64,000 bases of DNA from PRS1 sp965250265 (GTDB lineage Bacteria > Bacteroidota > Bacteroidia > Flavobacteriales > Flavobacteriaceae): assembly GCA_965250265.1 (NCBI GenBank), contig CBDFNO010000010.1, positions 62,001-126,000 on the forward strand, given 5' to 3'. The stretch's first letter is position 1. Each line of letters starts with the position of its first letter. The notes under the pieces were generated by a model, which made no database searches, was not told where the DNA came from, and worked only from the letters and a program-made list of their open reading frames with translations. A program made the translations under genes and the position numbers. Shown here one piece after another: positions 25,768 to 35,591 of the stretch.

Positions 25768-26943
25768 TTAATTTTTTCTGAAAGTCTTTGTGTCTTCAAA
25801 TACATATTCTAAGATTGCTGCATCTTGCTCTGTAAATTCAATATTTTTACGAGACATCACTATTTTAGCCACTTCAAAGGCTTTTTTGGTTAAATAAGTA
25901 GTAAATCCTTTATGTCCTCCCCAACTAAAACTTGGTACATAATTTCTTGGAAATCCACTTCCAAAAATGTTAGCACTTACACCAACTACAGTTCCTGTAT
26001 TAAACATAGTATTAATTCCACATTTACTATGATCTCCCATCATAAGTCCACAAAATTGTAATCCTGTTTTAGTAAATCCTTCAGTTTTATAATTCCAAAT
26101 TCTCACTTCGGCATAATTATTTTTTAAATTTGAGTTGTTGGTGTCTGCTCCTAGATTACACCATTTACCAATAACAGAATTCCCTAAATATCCTTCATGT
26201 CCTTTGTTTGAATACCCAAAAAAGACAGAATTTTTTACTTCGCCTCCTACAGCACTATGAGGTCCAACTGTTGTTGGACCATAAATTTTAGCTCCCATTT
26301 TAACTACAGCGCTTTCACATAAAGCAAAAGGGCCTCTAATAGCACATGCCTCCATAATTTCAGCATTTTCTCCAATATAAATTGGACCCATAGACGCATT
26401 CAGTACAGCGATTTCTACTTTAGCACCTTCTTCAATAAAGATGTTTTTAATGTTTATACAATGGACTGATTTTGGTATTGATTGTGATTGCCTTCCATTA
26501 GTTATTAGGTTAAAATCTTCTTGTATTGCTTCTCCATTTTTTGAAAAAATATCCCAAGTATATTCAATTTTTAAAACATCACTATTAAATTCAATAGCTT
26601 CATAAGCATCAAAATTTACTTCCTCTTGAGTATTTTTTGTAAAAAAAGCAATAACATCTTCATCTTTAAAAATAGCTTGGTTTTCTTTTAAATTTTTAAC
26701 CATTTCTATCAATTCCATATTTGGAGAAAAAGAAGCATTTATCATTACATTCTCATCCATCTCTACCATAGGGTACTTATCTGACAAATAATCTTCCGTA
26801 ATCGTAGTGGTAGTACACTCAAGATATTTTTCCCATTTTTCTCTAATAGTTAAAATGCCAACTCTAATATCTGCAACAGGACGTGTAAATGTAAAAGGCA
26901 ACAAATTACTTCGAGAAGGTCCATCAAAAAGTATATAATTCAT
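25768..26943 (-). CDS. GlmU-like putative sugar nucleotidyltransferase
   Basis: A 391-residue cytosolic protein. The N-terminal half begins MNYILFDGPSRSNLLPFTFTRP, typical of the NTP_transf_4 group of GlmU-related proteins in Bacteroidota; the usual GxGTRM pyrophosphorylase motif is not present. The C-terminal half (about residues 170-330) is a left-handed beta-helix with hexapeptide repeats such as IYIGENAEIMEACAIRGPF and KMGAKIYGPTTVGPHSAVGG. It may transfer nucleotides or acyl groups to sugar phosphates, but the reaction is unproven. It starts 75 bases after the rpmE2 stop, close beyond that gene's terminator. Confidence 0.82.
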   Translation of the reverse strand: MNYILFDGPSRSNLLPFTFTRPVADIRVGILTIREKWEKYLECTTTTITEDYLSDKYPMVEMDENVMINASFSPNMELIEMVKNLKENQAIFKDEDVIAFFTKNTQEEVNFDAYEAIEFNSDVLKIEYTWDIFSKNGEAIQEDFNLITNGRQSQSIPKSVHCINIKNIFIEEGAKVEIAVLNASMGPIYIGENAEIMEACAIRGPFALCESAVVKMGAKIYGPTTVGPHSAVGGEVKNSVFFGYSNKGHEGYLGNSVIGKWCNLGADTNNSNLKNNYAEVRIWNYKTEGFTKTGLQFCGLMMGDHSKCGINTMFNTGTVVGVSANIFGSGFPRNYVPSFSWGGHKGFTTYLTKKAFEVAKIVMSRKNIEFTEQDAAILEYVFEDTKTFRKN

Positions 26944-26965
26944 ATAAAATGCTTTTTGTAAAAAT

Positions 26966-26996
26966 AAAAAAGCCTTTCAATAATTGAAAGGCTTTT
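26966..26996 (-). terminator. Rho-independent terminator after rpmE2
   Basis: A perfect 13-bp stem, AAAAGCCTTTCAA (26968-26980) with TTGAAAGGCTTTT (26984-26996), around a three-base loop. On the minus strand it runs into a T-rich tail. It lies only about 25 bases before the ATG of the GlmU-like gene. Confidence 0.9.
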
Positions 26997-27018
26997 GTTA
27001 AATATGTTTTTGCTAAAA

Positions 27019-27270
27019 TTATTTTTTGAATTTAGCGTACTTAGTTTTAAACTTATCAATACGACCAGCTGTATCTACTAATTTAGATTTTCCAGTATAA
27101 AATGGATGAGAAGTCCTAGAGATTTCCATTTTAACCAATGGATACTCAACGCCATCAACATCTATTGTCTCACTAGTATTTGCAGTAGATTTTGCTAAAA
27201 ACACATCGTTGTTAGACATATCTTTAAAAGCTATTATTCTATAATTTTCTGGATGTATACCTTTTTTCAT
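27019..27270 (-). CDS. rpmE2: 50S ribosomal protein L31 type B
   Basis: An 83-residue L31 of the type B class: MKKGIHPENYRIIAFKDMSN, HPFYTGKSKLVDTAGRIDKF and KTKYAKFKK. The type A zinc motif CxxC is absent, as expected for the zinc-free form that replaces the zinc form when metal is scarce in many bacteria. It has its own promoter and a strong terminator, so it is probably transcribed alone, with some possible read-through into the GlmU-like gene. Confidence 0.96.
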   Translation of the reverse strand: MKKGIHPENYRIIAFKDMSNNDVFLAKSTANTSETIDVDGVEYPLVKMEISRTSHPFYTGKSKLVDTAGRIDKFKTKYAKFKK

Positions 27271-27307
27271 CTCTAATCGCTTTATTTTCGTTTCATTTTT
27301 CGAGCTG

Positions 27308-27336
27308 CAAATTTAAGTAATTTTTATAAAAAACAA
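27308..27336 (-). promoter_or_regulatory. Promoter of rpmE2
   Basis: On the minus strand TTG (27336-27334) and TAAATTTG (27315-27308) are 18 bases apart, a full match to the Bacteroidota consensus. The predicted start of transcription, about 27302, leaves a leader of about 32 bases. Confidence 0.6.
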
Positions 27337-27463
27337 TACTTTATTTATAAATTTATTTTTAGTTAGTTTCAATTAATAAGATTCTCGCTTTCATGGAAAT
27401 TAAAGTGTAACGTTTTAGTATATTTGTTTACTAACTTAACATATATAACCAAAAACAAAAAAT

Positions 27464-27988
27464 ATGGATACGCAAAAACCAACAGCTGGTAAATTTTCAA
27501 TGAATTATGGCTTAGCACTTGGAGCAATAATGATACTAATTTCAGTGATAACATACGTTACTGGAATGGCTTTAGAAGGTGTTCAATGGCCAAATTATGT
27601 ATATTATTTAATTTTCCCAGCAATAATTATATATGCTATAAATCAATTTAAAAAGGCTAATGGAAATGTTTTAAGTTTAGGAGAAGCAATAAAAGTTGGG
27701 CTTGCTATAGCAATGATTAGTGCATTAGTTAATATTATTTATGGACTGATTTTTAATTATTATATCGATCCTGAATTTATGGAACAAATGATGATTGTTT
27801 ATGGAGAGAAGTTACTTGAAAATCCAAGAATGACTCCAGAAATGGTAGAACAACAAATGGAGTTTATGAAGAAATTTCAAAATCCATTATTTGGATCTGC
27901 ATTTTGGATAGCAATGAGTGCAATATTTGGGTTAATTTATTCTCTAATTGCAGGTTTAATTATGAAACAAGAGGCTCATAATGATTAA
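27464..27988 (+). CDS. DUF4199 membrane protein
   Basis: A 174-residue inner-membrane protein with four hydrophobic segments (about residues 15-35, 43-58, 75-97 and 148-165). The layout, with a FSMNYGLALGAIMILISV start, a GNVLSLGEAIKVGLAIAMISALV centre and a Met-rich loop (EQMMIVYGEKLLENPRMTPEMVEQQ) before the last segment, fits DUF4199, a Bacteroidota family of unknown function. It lies 43 bases before a glycosyltransferase gene and is usually next to one in related genomes, so the two may share a transcript. A TATATTTG element occurs at 27419-27426. Confidence 0.85.
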   Translation: MDTQKPTAGKFSMNYGLALGAIMILISVITYVTGMALEGVQWPNYVYYLIFPAIIIYAINQFKKANGNVLSLGEAIKVGLAIAMISALVNIIYGLIFNYYIDPEFMEQMMIVYGEKLLENPRMTPEMVEQQMEFMKKFQNPLFGSAFWIAMSAIFGLIYSLIAGLIMKQEAHND

Positions 27989-28031
27989 ATAATTTCTTTA
28001 ACTTTAAATATTGAAATAAGAAATATTATAA

Positions 28032-28979
28032 ATGAACCTATCTGTAGTTATACCACTACTTAACGAACAAGAATCTTTAGACGAACTTTATGATTGGATT
28101 GCAAATGTTATGCAATCCAATCATTTTTCGTATGAGATTATTTTTATTGATGATGGTAGTACAGATAATTCTTGGCAAACCATAGAATCACTTTCAAGAA
28201 AAGATACAAATGTTAAAGGGATTCGGTTTTTAAAAAACTACGGAAAATCTCAAGCCTTACACATAGGATTTAAAAAAGCTAAAGGTGATGTGGTTATTAC
28301 TATGGATGCAGATTTACAAGACAATCCAGAAGAGATTCCTAGTCTTTACAAAATGATTACAGAAGAAAATTTCGATTTAATATCTGGTTGGAAAAAGAAA
28401 CGATACGACTCTATAATAACAAAAAATTTACCTTCAAAATTATTTAATTGGGCTGCTCGCAGAACATCTGGAGTAAAACTACACGATTTTAATTGTGGTT
28501 TAAAAGCTCTAAAAAAAGATGTTGCAAAAAATATAGATGTTCATGGAGAAATGCATCGTTATATTCCTGTTTTAGTAAAAAATGAAGGCTTTTCTAAAAT
28601 AGGTGAAAAAGTTGTACAGCATCAAGCTAGAAAATATGGAAAAACAAAATTTGGTATGGAACGATTTATAAACGGTTTTTTAGATTTAGTGACTATTTCT
28701 TTTATCTCAAAATTTGGTAAGAGACCAATGCACTTTTTTGGTGCTTTAGGAGTTATAATGTTTGCTATTGGATTTGGATTTGCAATATATATTGGTGTAG
28801 ACAAATTATTTGTAAATCCTTTTGGGAGATTAATTACAGAACGTCCACAATTTTACATCTCCCTTACTACTATGATTTTAGGCACGCAATTTTTTGTAGC
28901 AGGTTTTCTTGGCGAAATTATTTCACGTTCAAAAAAAGATAAAAAGCGTTATAAAATTAAAACTAAAATAAACCTTTAA
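28032..28979 (+). CDS. Family 2 glycosyltransferase, DPM1/ArnC-like
   Basis: A 315-residue membrane glycosyltransferase. The catalytic GT-A domain (about residues 1-225) has VVIPLLNEQESL, FIDDGSTDNSW and MDADLQDNPEEI, the Asp motifs for metal and nucleotide sugar. Two C-terminal membrane segments (about 237-260 and 275-300) match the dolichol- or polyprenyl-phosphate sugar transferases. It probably loads a sugar onto a lipid carrier for envelope polysaccharides. Its stop overlaps the stop of the convergent gene by three bases. Confidence 0.9.
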   Translation: MNLSVVIPLLNEQESLDELYDWIANVMQSNHFSYEIIFIDDGSTDNSWQTIESLSRKDTNVKGIRFLKNYGKSQALHIGFKKAKGDVVITMDADLQDNPEEIPSLYKMITEENFDLISGWKKKRYDSIITKNLPSKLFNWAARRTSGVKLHDFNCGLKALKKDVAKNIDVHGEMHRYIPVLVKNEGFSKIGEKVVQHQARKYGKTKFGMERFINGFLDLVTISFISKFGKRPMHFFGALGVIMFAIGFGFAIYIGVDKLFVNPFGRLITERPQFYISLTTMILGTQFFVAGFLGEIISRSKKDKKRYKIKTKINL

Positions 28980-31618
28980 AGTTTTAAGGCAAAATGCCCA
29001 TAAACAATCTTATTATTTTGATTTATAGAAAACCAATAGTCCGTTGGTGTTACTAATTTACCATTAAATATTCCGTCCCAACTTTCAAAAGCTTCCATTG
29101 TTTTTAAGAGTTTACCAAAACGATCGTAAATTTTAATTTTTGCATTTTGAAAAAGCTCAGGTTTATACATTTGCCATCCATCATGAATTCCATCGCCATT
29201 AGGTGTGAAATAATTAGGATAACCTCCAACCAAAATGGTTTCTGATATAGTATTACAATCATCTCTAATAACAACAAGATTATATAATCCTGGAGCAACA
29301 TTATTAAACTCGTTATCTGTTATAAATGTCTGACCACCATCTAACGAATACTTAAGATTACCATTAAAACTTTGTAAAACAATTTTTACAGAGTTTTCAG
29401 ATCTGAAATCATTAATTACTATATCTTTTATTTCAATTTTTTCTGATAATACCGCATCTACATTTATAATATCTGTACAATCAGCACCATGTGATACTTC
29501 AACCCAATATACACCTTCTTGATCTATTTGTATTTTCTGTGTGGTTTCACCAGTAGACCATAAATATCTTGAAAACCCATTTCCAGCATCGAGAATATTT
29601 TCATTACTTGGACAAAATACAGTTATTAGATCTTCAACTTCTGGCTTGAATACTACTTTAATTTCTAGCTTACCAATATTATTACATCCATTAAAAGTTT
29701 CAATTCTAAAAAACAGTTCATGGGCAGTTTGTGAGTTTGAAAATGTTAATTCATCTAATAGTTCTTGATTCTCTAAAAGGGCGTTTAGTTCACTGTCATA
29801 AAAAGTGATGTCCGTATTTGGAAAATCTTGCAATAATTGGGCATTCACTTCTTCAAGATTTAATGTTGTATCACCAACATTAACATTATTTGGATCGCAA
29901 ATAAAAGTTGTAGAATAGGTTCCTAAATCAGAAAAAGGTAAAACGTTTAATGTAATCTCAGTTACAGAATAACATTCTACGTTTTCAAAAACCTTAGCAA
30001 ATATAATTTGATTAATAAACTCATTTTGGTACTCATTTTCATCAAGCGCATTTTCATTGGTTTGAACATCTTGTAAATTCTTAAAATAAGTGACAATTAT
30101 ATCTTCATTTCCTTGGTCAAACAGCTCTTTAGCTTCGGTAAGATTAAATAACGTAATTCCATCGTCATTTTCATCTACATCACATTGTGTTAAAGTAATA
30201 TTATTCAATACTATTGGCAATTCATTAATTTCTACAAATTCTATATAAGTTTGGGTCTCACGGTTTAAAAAATTAACCGTAATAGTTACAGCATAAATGC
30301 CAGTTTGCGAAAATGTATGTATTGGATTTATTAAACTTGAGGTATTATCTGCCCCACTAGTTGGATCGCCAAAATCCCAATTAACTGATTGTATTACATC
30401 ATTAGCATCCAAATTAAACTGAGTTGCATTGTTAAAACAAAGATTCTCTATATCTACAATACTTTCAAAGCTAGATTGAATATAAGATGGTAACCCAAAT
30501 CTGGTCAATCTTCCACCCAAATCAACATTATATTCCCTATAATCACAACTTACTTGGGGTAAATTAGGTTCTCTAATAACTGAAAGCTTATCACTTGTAA
30601 TAGAATGATATATTTTTTTATCAAAAGCTATCTGCAATGTGCCAGCCAAATCAATAGGCAGATAGTCTGTATACACATTCAATAAATATTCTGTACTTTC
30701 TATATTTGGCGACTCCAAATCATACTGATATAATACTATATTTGCTGCAATTGGAAATTCACTTTTTTTATCTATAAGTCTTGCACTTGCATAAAGTTTT
30801 TTAGAATTAGAAGAAAATTCAACGCCATAAAATACTTTTTCAGTAGATATAATCTCCTCATTACTAACTATTCCTGTAGTAACATTAAAATCGTATAAAT
30901 TAATTGAGCCTCCTAATGGGGCTAAAAAAGCATGCGCAATAGCAATTTTCTCACCATTGGGTGAAATTTTTAAGCAGCCTCTAATATTTTCAAAATTAGA
31001 GATATTAGGACCAATAATAGATATTGCAGGTATTGCACTTACACCATTACCATCAACTTTATATGAATAAAATTTATTTCCTGTTTGTGTTACAACCCAA
31101 AATCCCGAACCATTAAATGCACTTACTGCTGAAACTTTTTCTGAACTTTGAGCTAATAAATTTATGTTTTTAGACGTTAAAGCACCTAAACCTCCATCTA
31201 AAGACAAATCAACAATCGAATAATTAAGCCCATTACCTGTTCCAACGTTAAAATAAGCTTGTGACACATCTGCTGTAAAAATGTAAAAAAGATTAGGATT
31301 GACTATATTAGGAATAATTATGGCTGATTGTGAACTAGACTCATGACCTAATAAGCCCTGTCCATTAGACATTATATTGTGATTTCTATTCCAAACTGTT
31401 TTTCCATTTGTATAGAAAATTAAATTACCAGCACTATCGGAAATTGTACTACAACCCTCAATAGTTGATAGACTACCATCCAAAAGAATCTCTGGAACAC
31501 CATGATTAAAATTTAACCCAGCATTATTCCCAAAATACCAATTAGCTGTTTCCCTTTGCGCCAATGTTGGTAAGGAAAACAAAAACATGATAACGTATAT
31601 GAGATATTGCCTCTTCAT
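28976..31618 (-). CDS. Large T9SS type B surface protein with PKD domain
   Basis: An 880-residue secreted protein; the ATG at 31618 gives a signal peptide (to TLAQ), while a GTG 18 bases upstream is less likely. Residues 20-380 form a beta-propeller-like region (WYFGNNAGLNFNHG, typical of flavobacterial gliding-type surface proteins). A PKD domain follows near 390-460 (VNWDFGDPTSG ... HTFSQTGIYAVTITV). The end (about 800-880) is a T9SS type B, CHU_C-like sorting domain: NYFTPNGDGIHDGWQ, IYDRFGKLLKTM and WDGIFNGKLVTPTDYW. It should be exported across the outer membrane and attached to the cell surface; its target is unknown. Confidence 0.9.
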   Translation of the reverse strand: MKRQYLIYVIMFLFSLPTLAQRETANWYFGNNAGLNFNHGVPEILLDGSLSTIEGCSTISDSAGNLIFYTNGKTVWNRNHNIMSNGQGLLGHESSSQSAIIIPNIVNPNLFYIFTADVSQAYFNVGTGNGLNYSIVDLSLDGGLGALTSKNINLLAQSSEKVSAVSAFNGSGFWVVTQTGNKFYSYKVDGNGVSAIPAISIIGPNISNFENIRGCLKISPNGEKIAIAHAFLAPLGGSINLYDFNVTTGIVSNEEIISTEKVFYGVEFSSNSKKLYASARLIDKKSEFPIAANIVLYQYDLESPNIESTEYLLNVYTDYLPIDLAGTLQIAFDKKIYHSITSDKLSVIREPNLPQVSCDYREYNVDLGGRLTRFGLPSYIQSSFESIVDIENLCFNNATQFNLDANDVIQSVNWDFGDPTSGADNTSSLINPIHTFSQTGIYAVTITVNFLNRETQTYIEFVEINELPIVLNNITLTQCDVDENDDGITLFNLTEAKELFDQGNEDIIVTYFKNLQDVQTNENALDENEYQNEFINQIIFAKVFENVECYSVTEITLNVLPFSDLGTYSTTFICDPNNVNVGDTTLNLEEVNAQLLQDFPNTDITFYDSELNALLENQELLDELTFSNSQTAHELFFRIETFNGCNNIGKLEIKVVFKPEVEDLITVFCPSNENILDAGNGFSRYLWSTGETTQKIQIDQEGVYWVEVSHGADCTDIINVDAVLSEKIEIKDIVINDFRSENSVKIVLQSFNGNLKYSLDGGQTFITDNEFNNVAPGLYNLVVIRDDCNTISETILVGGYPNYFTPNGDGIHDGWQMYKPELFQNAKIKIYDRFGKLLKTMEAFESWDGIFNGKLVTPTDYWFSINQNNKIVYGHFALKL

Positions 31619-31673
31619 AATAAAGCATAATACCACTAAAATTCATGCTAAATAAATTTTAAAATAGTCAATA

Positions 31674-31707
31674 TTGAATTGAAAATTCAAGTAAATAACT
31701 ACTTTTG
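31674..31707 (+). promoter_or_regulatory. Promoter of the phosphohexomutase operon
   Basis: TTG (31674-31676) and TACTTTTG (31700-31707) are 23 bases apart, fitting TTG-N17-23-TAnnTTTG. The leader would be about 10 bases. Confidence 0.5.
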
Positions 31708-31724
31708 TAGCAAATAAAATTTAC

Positions 31725-33455
31725 ATGACTTACATTAATCCTCAAACATTAGATAATGTAAACAATTGGTTAACAACTTTTTTTGATAAAGATACACAAG
31801 AAAAAATAAAAAAACTAATTGCTTCAAATCCAAAAGAACTTGAAGAAAGTTTTTATAAAGATTTAGAATTTGGAACTGGCGGAATGCGGGGCATCATGGG
31901 AGTTGGAACTAACCGAATTAATAAATATACACTAGGAAAAAATACACAAGGTTTAAGTAATTATTTACATAAAAGTTTTCCCAACCAAAAACTTAAAGCT
32001 GCAATTGCTTTTGATTGCAGACATAATAGCAAGAAATTTGCGAAACTGGTAGCAGATGTTTTTTCAGCAAATAATATAGAAGTGTTTTTGTTTGAAGATT
32101 TACGCCCTACTCCAGAATTATCTTTTACTTTAAAGCATCTTAATTGCAATTGTGGTATTGTACTCACTGCATCTCACAATCCACCAGAATATAACGGTTA
32201 TAAAGTGTATTGGCAAGATGGAGGACAATTGGTTCCACCACAGGATTCAGAAGTTATTCAAGAGATAAATCGTTTAGATTATTCAGAAATTAAATTTGAT
32301 GCGAACGAAAATCTAATACATTTTATAGGAGAAGATCTTGATAACGTCTTTATCAATGCATCGATAAAAAACGGAAGTTTTAATACTTCTCCTCTGGCGA
32401 AAAACGATTTGAAAATTGTCTTTACTTCGCTTCATGGCACATCTATAACCATTATTCCTGAAACATTAAAACTTGCTGGTTACAACAACGTTAATATTGT
32501 AAAAGAACAAGAAGTGCCAAATGGTGACTTCCCAACCGTTGAATCTCCAAATCCTGAAGAACCAGAAGCTTTAAAAATGGCATTAGAATTAGCTCAAAAA
32601 GAGAATGGAGATATTGTAATTGGTACAGATCCAGATTGTGACAGGATTGGTGTAGCAGTAAGAGATTTAGACAATAATATGATCTTGCTAAATGGCAATC
32701 AAGCGATGGTTTTGATGACAAATGCTTTACTAAATCATTACAAAAAAGAAGGCTGTTTAACACATTCCGATTTTATAGCTAGTACTATTGTATCTACACC
32801 TATGATGAAGAAGTTAGCTGAAGCATATAATGTAGAATGTAAAATTGGTCTTACTGGATTTAAATGGATTGCCAAAATGATTAAAGATTTTCCTAATCAA
32901 TACTTTATTGGTGGTGGCGAAGAAAGTTTCGGGTTTATGGTGGGCGACTTTGTGAGAGATAAAGATGCAGTCACAGCTACACTTTTAGCTTGTGAAATTG
33001 CTGCTCAAGCTAAAACTGATGGAAGTTCGGTTTACAGAGAATTAATTCAACTTTATATTGAGCATGGTTTTTATAAAGAACGTTTAATTTCGGTAACTAA
33101 AAAAGGTATTGAAGGTGCTGAAAAAATAAAACAAATGATGATCAACTTTAGAGAAAATCCATTGACAACCATTGACAGCTCAAAAGTAGTGATGCTTGAA
33201 GATTACCAATCTTCAATTTCTAAAAACATGATTTCGGGAATAGAAGTGACCATTAACATTCCAAAATCCAATGTACTTATTTACTATACAGATGATGGAT
33301 CTATAATTGCATTACGACCAAGTGGAACGGAACCAAAAATTAAGTTTTATATTAGCGTAAACACAACTTTAGATTCAGTTGCTGAATTTATTAATACTGA
33401 AGCCGAATTAGAAGAAAAAATAGATGCAATAATCAAAGATATGAATCTTAATTAA
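31725..33455 (+). CDS. Phosphoglucomutase/phosphomannomutase
   Basis: A 576-residue alpha-D-phosphohexomutase that moves phosphate between C1 and C6 of hexoses, supplying sugar nucleotides for the envelope. All four motifs are visible: the phosphoserine loop TASHNPPEYNG (Ser near residue 149), the Mg-binding DPDCDR (about 304), the sugar-binding GGGEESFG (about 398) and the phosphate-binding RPSGTEPKIKFY near the end. Its length matches the PgcA-like class. Its stop shares a base with the next ATG, so it is cotranscribed with an ABC exporter. Confidence 0.94.
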   Translation: MTYINPQTLDNVNNWLTTFFDKDTQEKIKKLIASNPKELEESFYKDLEFGTGGMRGIMGVGTNRINKYTLGKNTQGLSNYLHKSFPNQKLKAAIAFDCRHNSKKFAKLVADVFSANNIEVFLFEDLRPTPELSFTLKHLNCNCGIVLTASHNPPEYNGYKVYWQDGGQLVPPQDSEVIQEINRLDYSEIKFDANENLIHFIGEDLDNVFINASIKNGSFNTSPLAKNDLKIVFTSLHGTSITIIPETLKLAGYNNVNIVKEQEVPNGDFPTVESPNPEEPEALKMALELAQKENGDIVIGTDPDCDRIGVAVRDLDNNMILLNGNQAMVLMTNALLNHYKKEGCLTHSDFIASTIVSTPMMKKLAEAYNVECKIGLTGFKWIAKMIKDFPNQYFIGGGEESFGFMVGDFVRDKDAVTATLLACEIAAQAKTDGSSVYRELIQLYIEHGFYKERLISVTKKGIEGAEKIKQMMINFRENPLTTIDSSKVVMLEDYQSSISKNMISGIEVTINIPKSNVLIYYTDDGSIIALRPSGTEPKIKFYISVNTTLDSVAEFINTEAELEEKIDAIIKDMNLN

Positions 33456-35278
33456 TGAATTATTTCAAGCAAATATTACGATTTGCAAAACCTTATAAAG
33501 GCTATGCCGTTTTAAATATAATTTCAAATATTTTTTATGCTTTATTTGGCACTCTTGCTATGGTTTCATTGTTTCCTATGCTAAATGTGTTGTTTGGAAA
33601 ATCAAAACGAATTGAAACAAAACCAATTTGGGAAGGGATTTCTCATTTAAAAGAATATGCTGAAGATTCCTTAAATTATTTTGTTACGCAAAAAGCAAAT
33701 GAAGGTCATGAAGATGTTTTAATTTTTATGGTAGCACTAATAGTTAGTATGTTTTTGCTTAAAAACATATTCAATTATTTAGCTATGTATTTCATTACTT
33801 TTTTGCGTAATGGTGTATTAAAAGATATAAGAAACGATCTTTATGATAAAATAACAGATTTACCGCTTTCGTACTTTTCAGAAAAACGAAAAGGTGATGT
33901 AATGGCAAGAATATCTACTGATGTACTAGAAATTCAACATTCCTTTTTATCAATTTTAGAATTAATTGTGAGAGAGCCTCTTATGATTATTTTTACTGTA
34001 ATTACTATGTTCTTTATTAGTGCTAAACTCACCTTATTTGTTTTCATTTTTATTCCTGTTTCAGGTTTTCTAATTTCATTAATAGGAAAATCGTTAAAAC
34101 GCAAATCTGATAAAGTTCAAAAAGAACAGGGTTTATTTTTATCTATAATTGAAGAAACTCTTGGCGGCTTAAAAGTGATTAAAGGATTTAATTCTGAAAA
34201 AATATTTGGTAAAAAATTTAGAGAATCTACAACTAGATTCTATAATTTCTCTAACACCTTATTAAATCGCAAAAATTTAGCAGGACCAACTAGTGAGTTT
34301 CTTGGCATTACCGTAATTGCCATTTTATTGTGGTATGGTGGACAAATGGTACTAGTTGAAAACACACTTGAAGCTAGTTTATTTATCGTTTATATGGGAC
34401 TTGCTTATAATATTCTTACTCCTGCAAAAGCAATAAGTAAAGCTAGTTATAATGTTAAAAAAGGAAATGCAGCAGCCGAACGTGTGCTAGAAATATTAAA
34501 TACTGAATCGCCACTCAAAGACAAACCAAACGCAATCGATAAAAAAGAATTTACAACTTCCATAGCTTTGGAAAATGTTTCTTTTAAATATGAAAATGAG
34601 TATGTTTTAAAGGACTTTTCAATAAGTGTTTTTAAAGGAAAAACTCTTGCTCTAGTTGGTCAATCTGGAAGTGGAAAATCAACTATTGCAAATTTAGTAA
34701 CTCGATTTTACGATGTAAATAATGGTAGTATTAAAATAGATGGACAAAACATAAGGGATTTAACTAAACATTCACTTCGCAACTTAATGGGATTAGTTAC
34801 ACAAGATTCTATTTTGTTTAATGAATCGGTTAAAAACAATATTTTACTTGGAAAAGAAGATGCTTCAGATGAGGACGTTATTGAAGCTCTCAAAATTGCC
34901 AATGCCTGGGAATTTGTAAAAGACCTACCAAAAGGAATAGATACTAATATTGGTGATTCTGGAAATAAACTGTCTGGTGGACAAAAACAACGCTTGAGTA
35001 TTGCTCGAGCAGTTCTTAAAAATCCTCCAATTATGATTCTAGACGAAGCAACTTCTGCTTTAGATACTGAAAGTGAACAATTAGTTCAAGTAGCTCTGGA
35101 AAATATGATGAAAAACAGAACTTCAATTGTCATTGCACATAGGTTATCCACTATTCAAAATGCAGACATAATTATAGTAATGCAAAAAGGTGAAATTGTT
35201 GAACAAGGCAAACATCAAGAACTTCTAGACAAGAAAGGCGTTTATAATAAACTTGTCGAAATGCAATCTATTCAATAA
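33455..35278 (+). CDS. MsbA-like ABC exporter, half-transporter
   Basis: A 607-residue half-transporter with a six-segment membrane domain (about residues 1-335) fused to an ATPase. Walker A is GQSGSGKST (about 403-411), the signature LSGGQKQR (about 507-514), Walker B IMILDEAT (about 526-533) and the switch His in AHRLS (about 563). It should work as a homodimer in the inner membrane. The family includes lipid A flippase MsbA and many drug exporters; lipid export is favoured because it is the only such exporter next to a sugar mutase, but this is inference. A terminator follows. Confidence 0.88.
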   Translation: MNYFKQILRFAKPYKGYAVLNIISNIFYALFGTLAMVSLFPMLNVLFGKSKRIETKPIWEGISHLKEYAEDSLNYFVTQKANEGHEDVLIFMVALIVSMFLLKNIFNYLAMYFITFLRNGVLKDIRNDLYDKITDLPLSYFSEKRKGDVMARISTDVLEIQHSFLSILELIVREPLMIIFTVITMFFISAKLTLFVFIFIPVSGFLISLIGKSLKRKSDKVQKEQGLFLSIIEETLGGLKVIKGFNSEKIFGKKFRESTTRFYNFSNTLLNRKNLAGPTSEFLGITVIAILLWYGGQMVLVENTLEASLFIVYMGLAYNILTPAKAISKASYNVKKGNAAAERVLEILNTESPLKDKPNAIDKKEFTTSIALENVSFKYENEYVLKDFSISVFKGKTLALVGQSGSGKSTIANLVTRFYDVNNGSIKIDGQNIRDLTKHSLRNLMGLVTQDSILFNESVKNNILLGKEDASDEDVIEALKIANAWEFVKDLPKGIDTNIGDSGNKLSGGQKQRLSIARAVLKNPPIMILDEATSALDTESEQLVQVALENMMKNRTSIVIAHRLSTIQNADIIIVMQKGEIVEQGKHQELLDKKGVYNKLVEMQSIQ

Positions 35279-35302
35279 ACGTTTAGAACCCTATATAAAT
35301 TA

Positions 35303-35341
35303 AGAAAAGGACTAAATTTGGGTATAGTCCTTTCCTTTTAT
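35303..35341 (+). terminator. Rho-independent terminator after the ABC exporter
   Basis: AAAGGACTA (35306-35314) pairs perfectly with TAGTCCTTT (35325-35333) around a ten-base loop, followed by a T-rich stretch. Confidence 0.8.
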
Positions 35342-35591
35342 TATTACCACATTTGGGGAAATGGTAATAAACTAGTTGGTTAAGTTGCTGTAAACCTATT
35401 AAAAAAAAATCTAACCACCAAAAAAAATGTGTATTTTATCGATATAATTATACACTTTATCGATGTTTTTTATGTAATATATTGTTTATTAGCTATTTAA
35501 CTTATTTGCCTATTTTTAATTATTTTCAGTTTTATAGTTTACAATTAAACTTTTCTTAAATTGGTAAGTCTAAAAAATAAATTAATTTTTT
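35342..35591. other. Non-coding upstream region of the second ECF operon
   Basis: About 250 very AT-rich bases with no gene. It holds two copies of TTTATCGAT (35435-35443 and 35456-35464) exactly 21 bases apart, about two helical turns, as part of a longer GTGTAT...ATACAC inverted repeat. This may be a regulator site for the sigma operon. Nothing else is recognisable. Confidence 0.4.

Noticed and set aside
31619..31636. GTG start for the T9SS type B protein
   Set aside because: The ATG at 31618 yields a standard signal peptide; the six extra residues precede it without reason.
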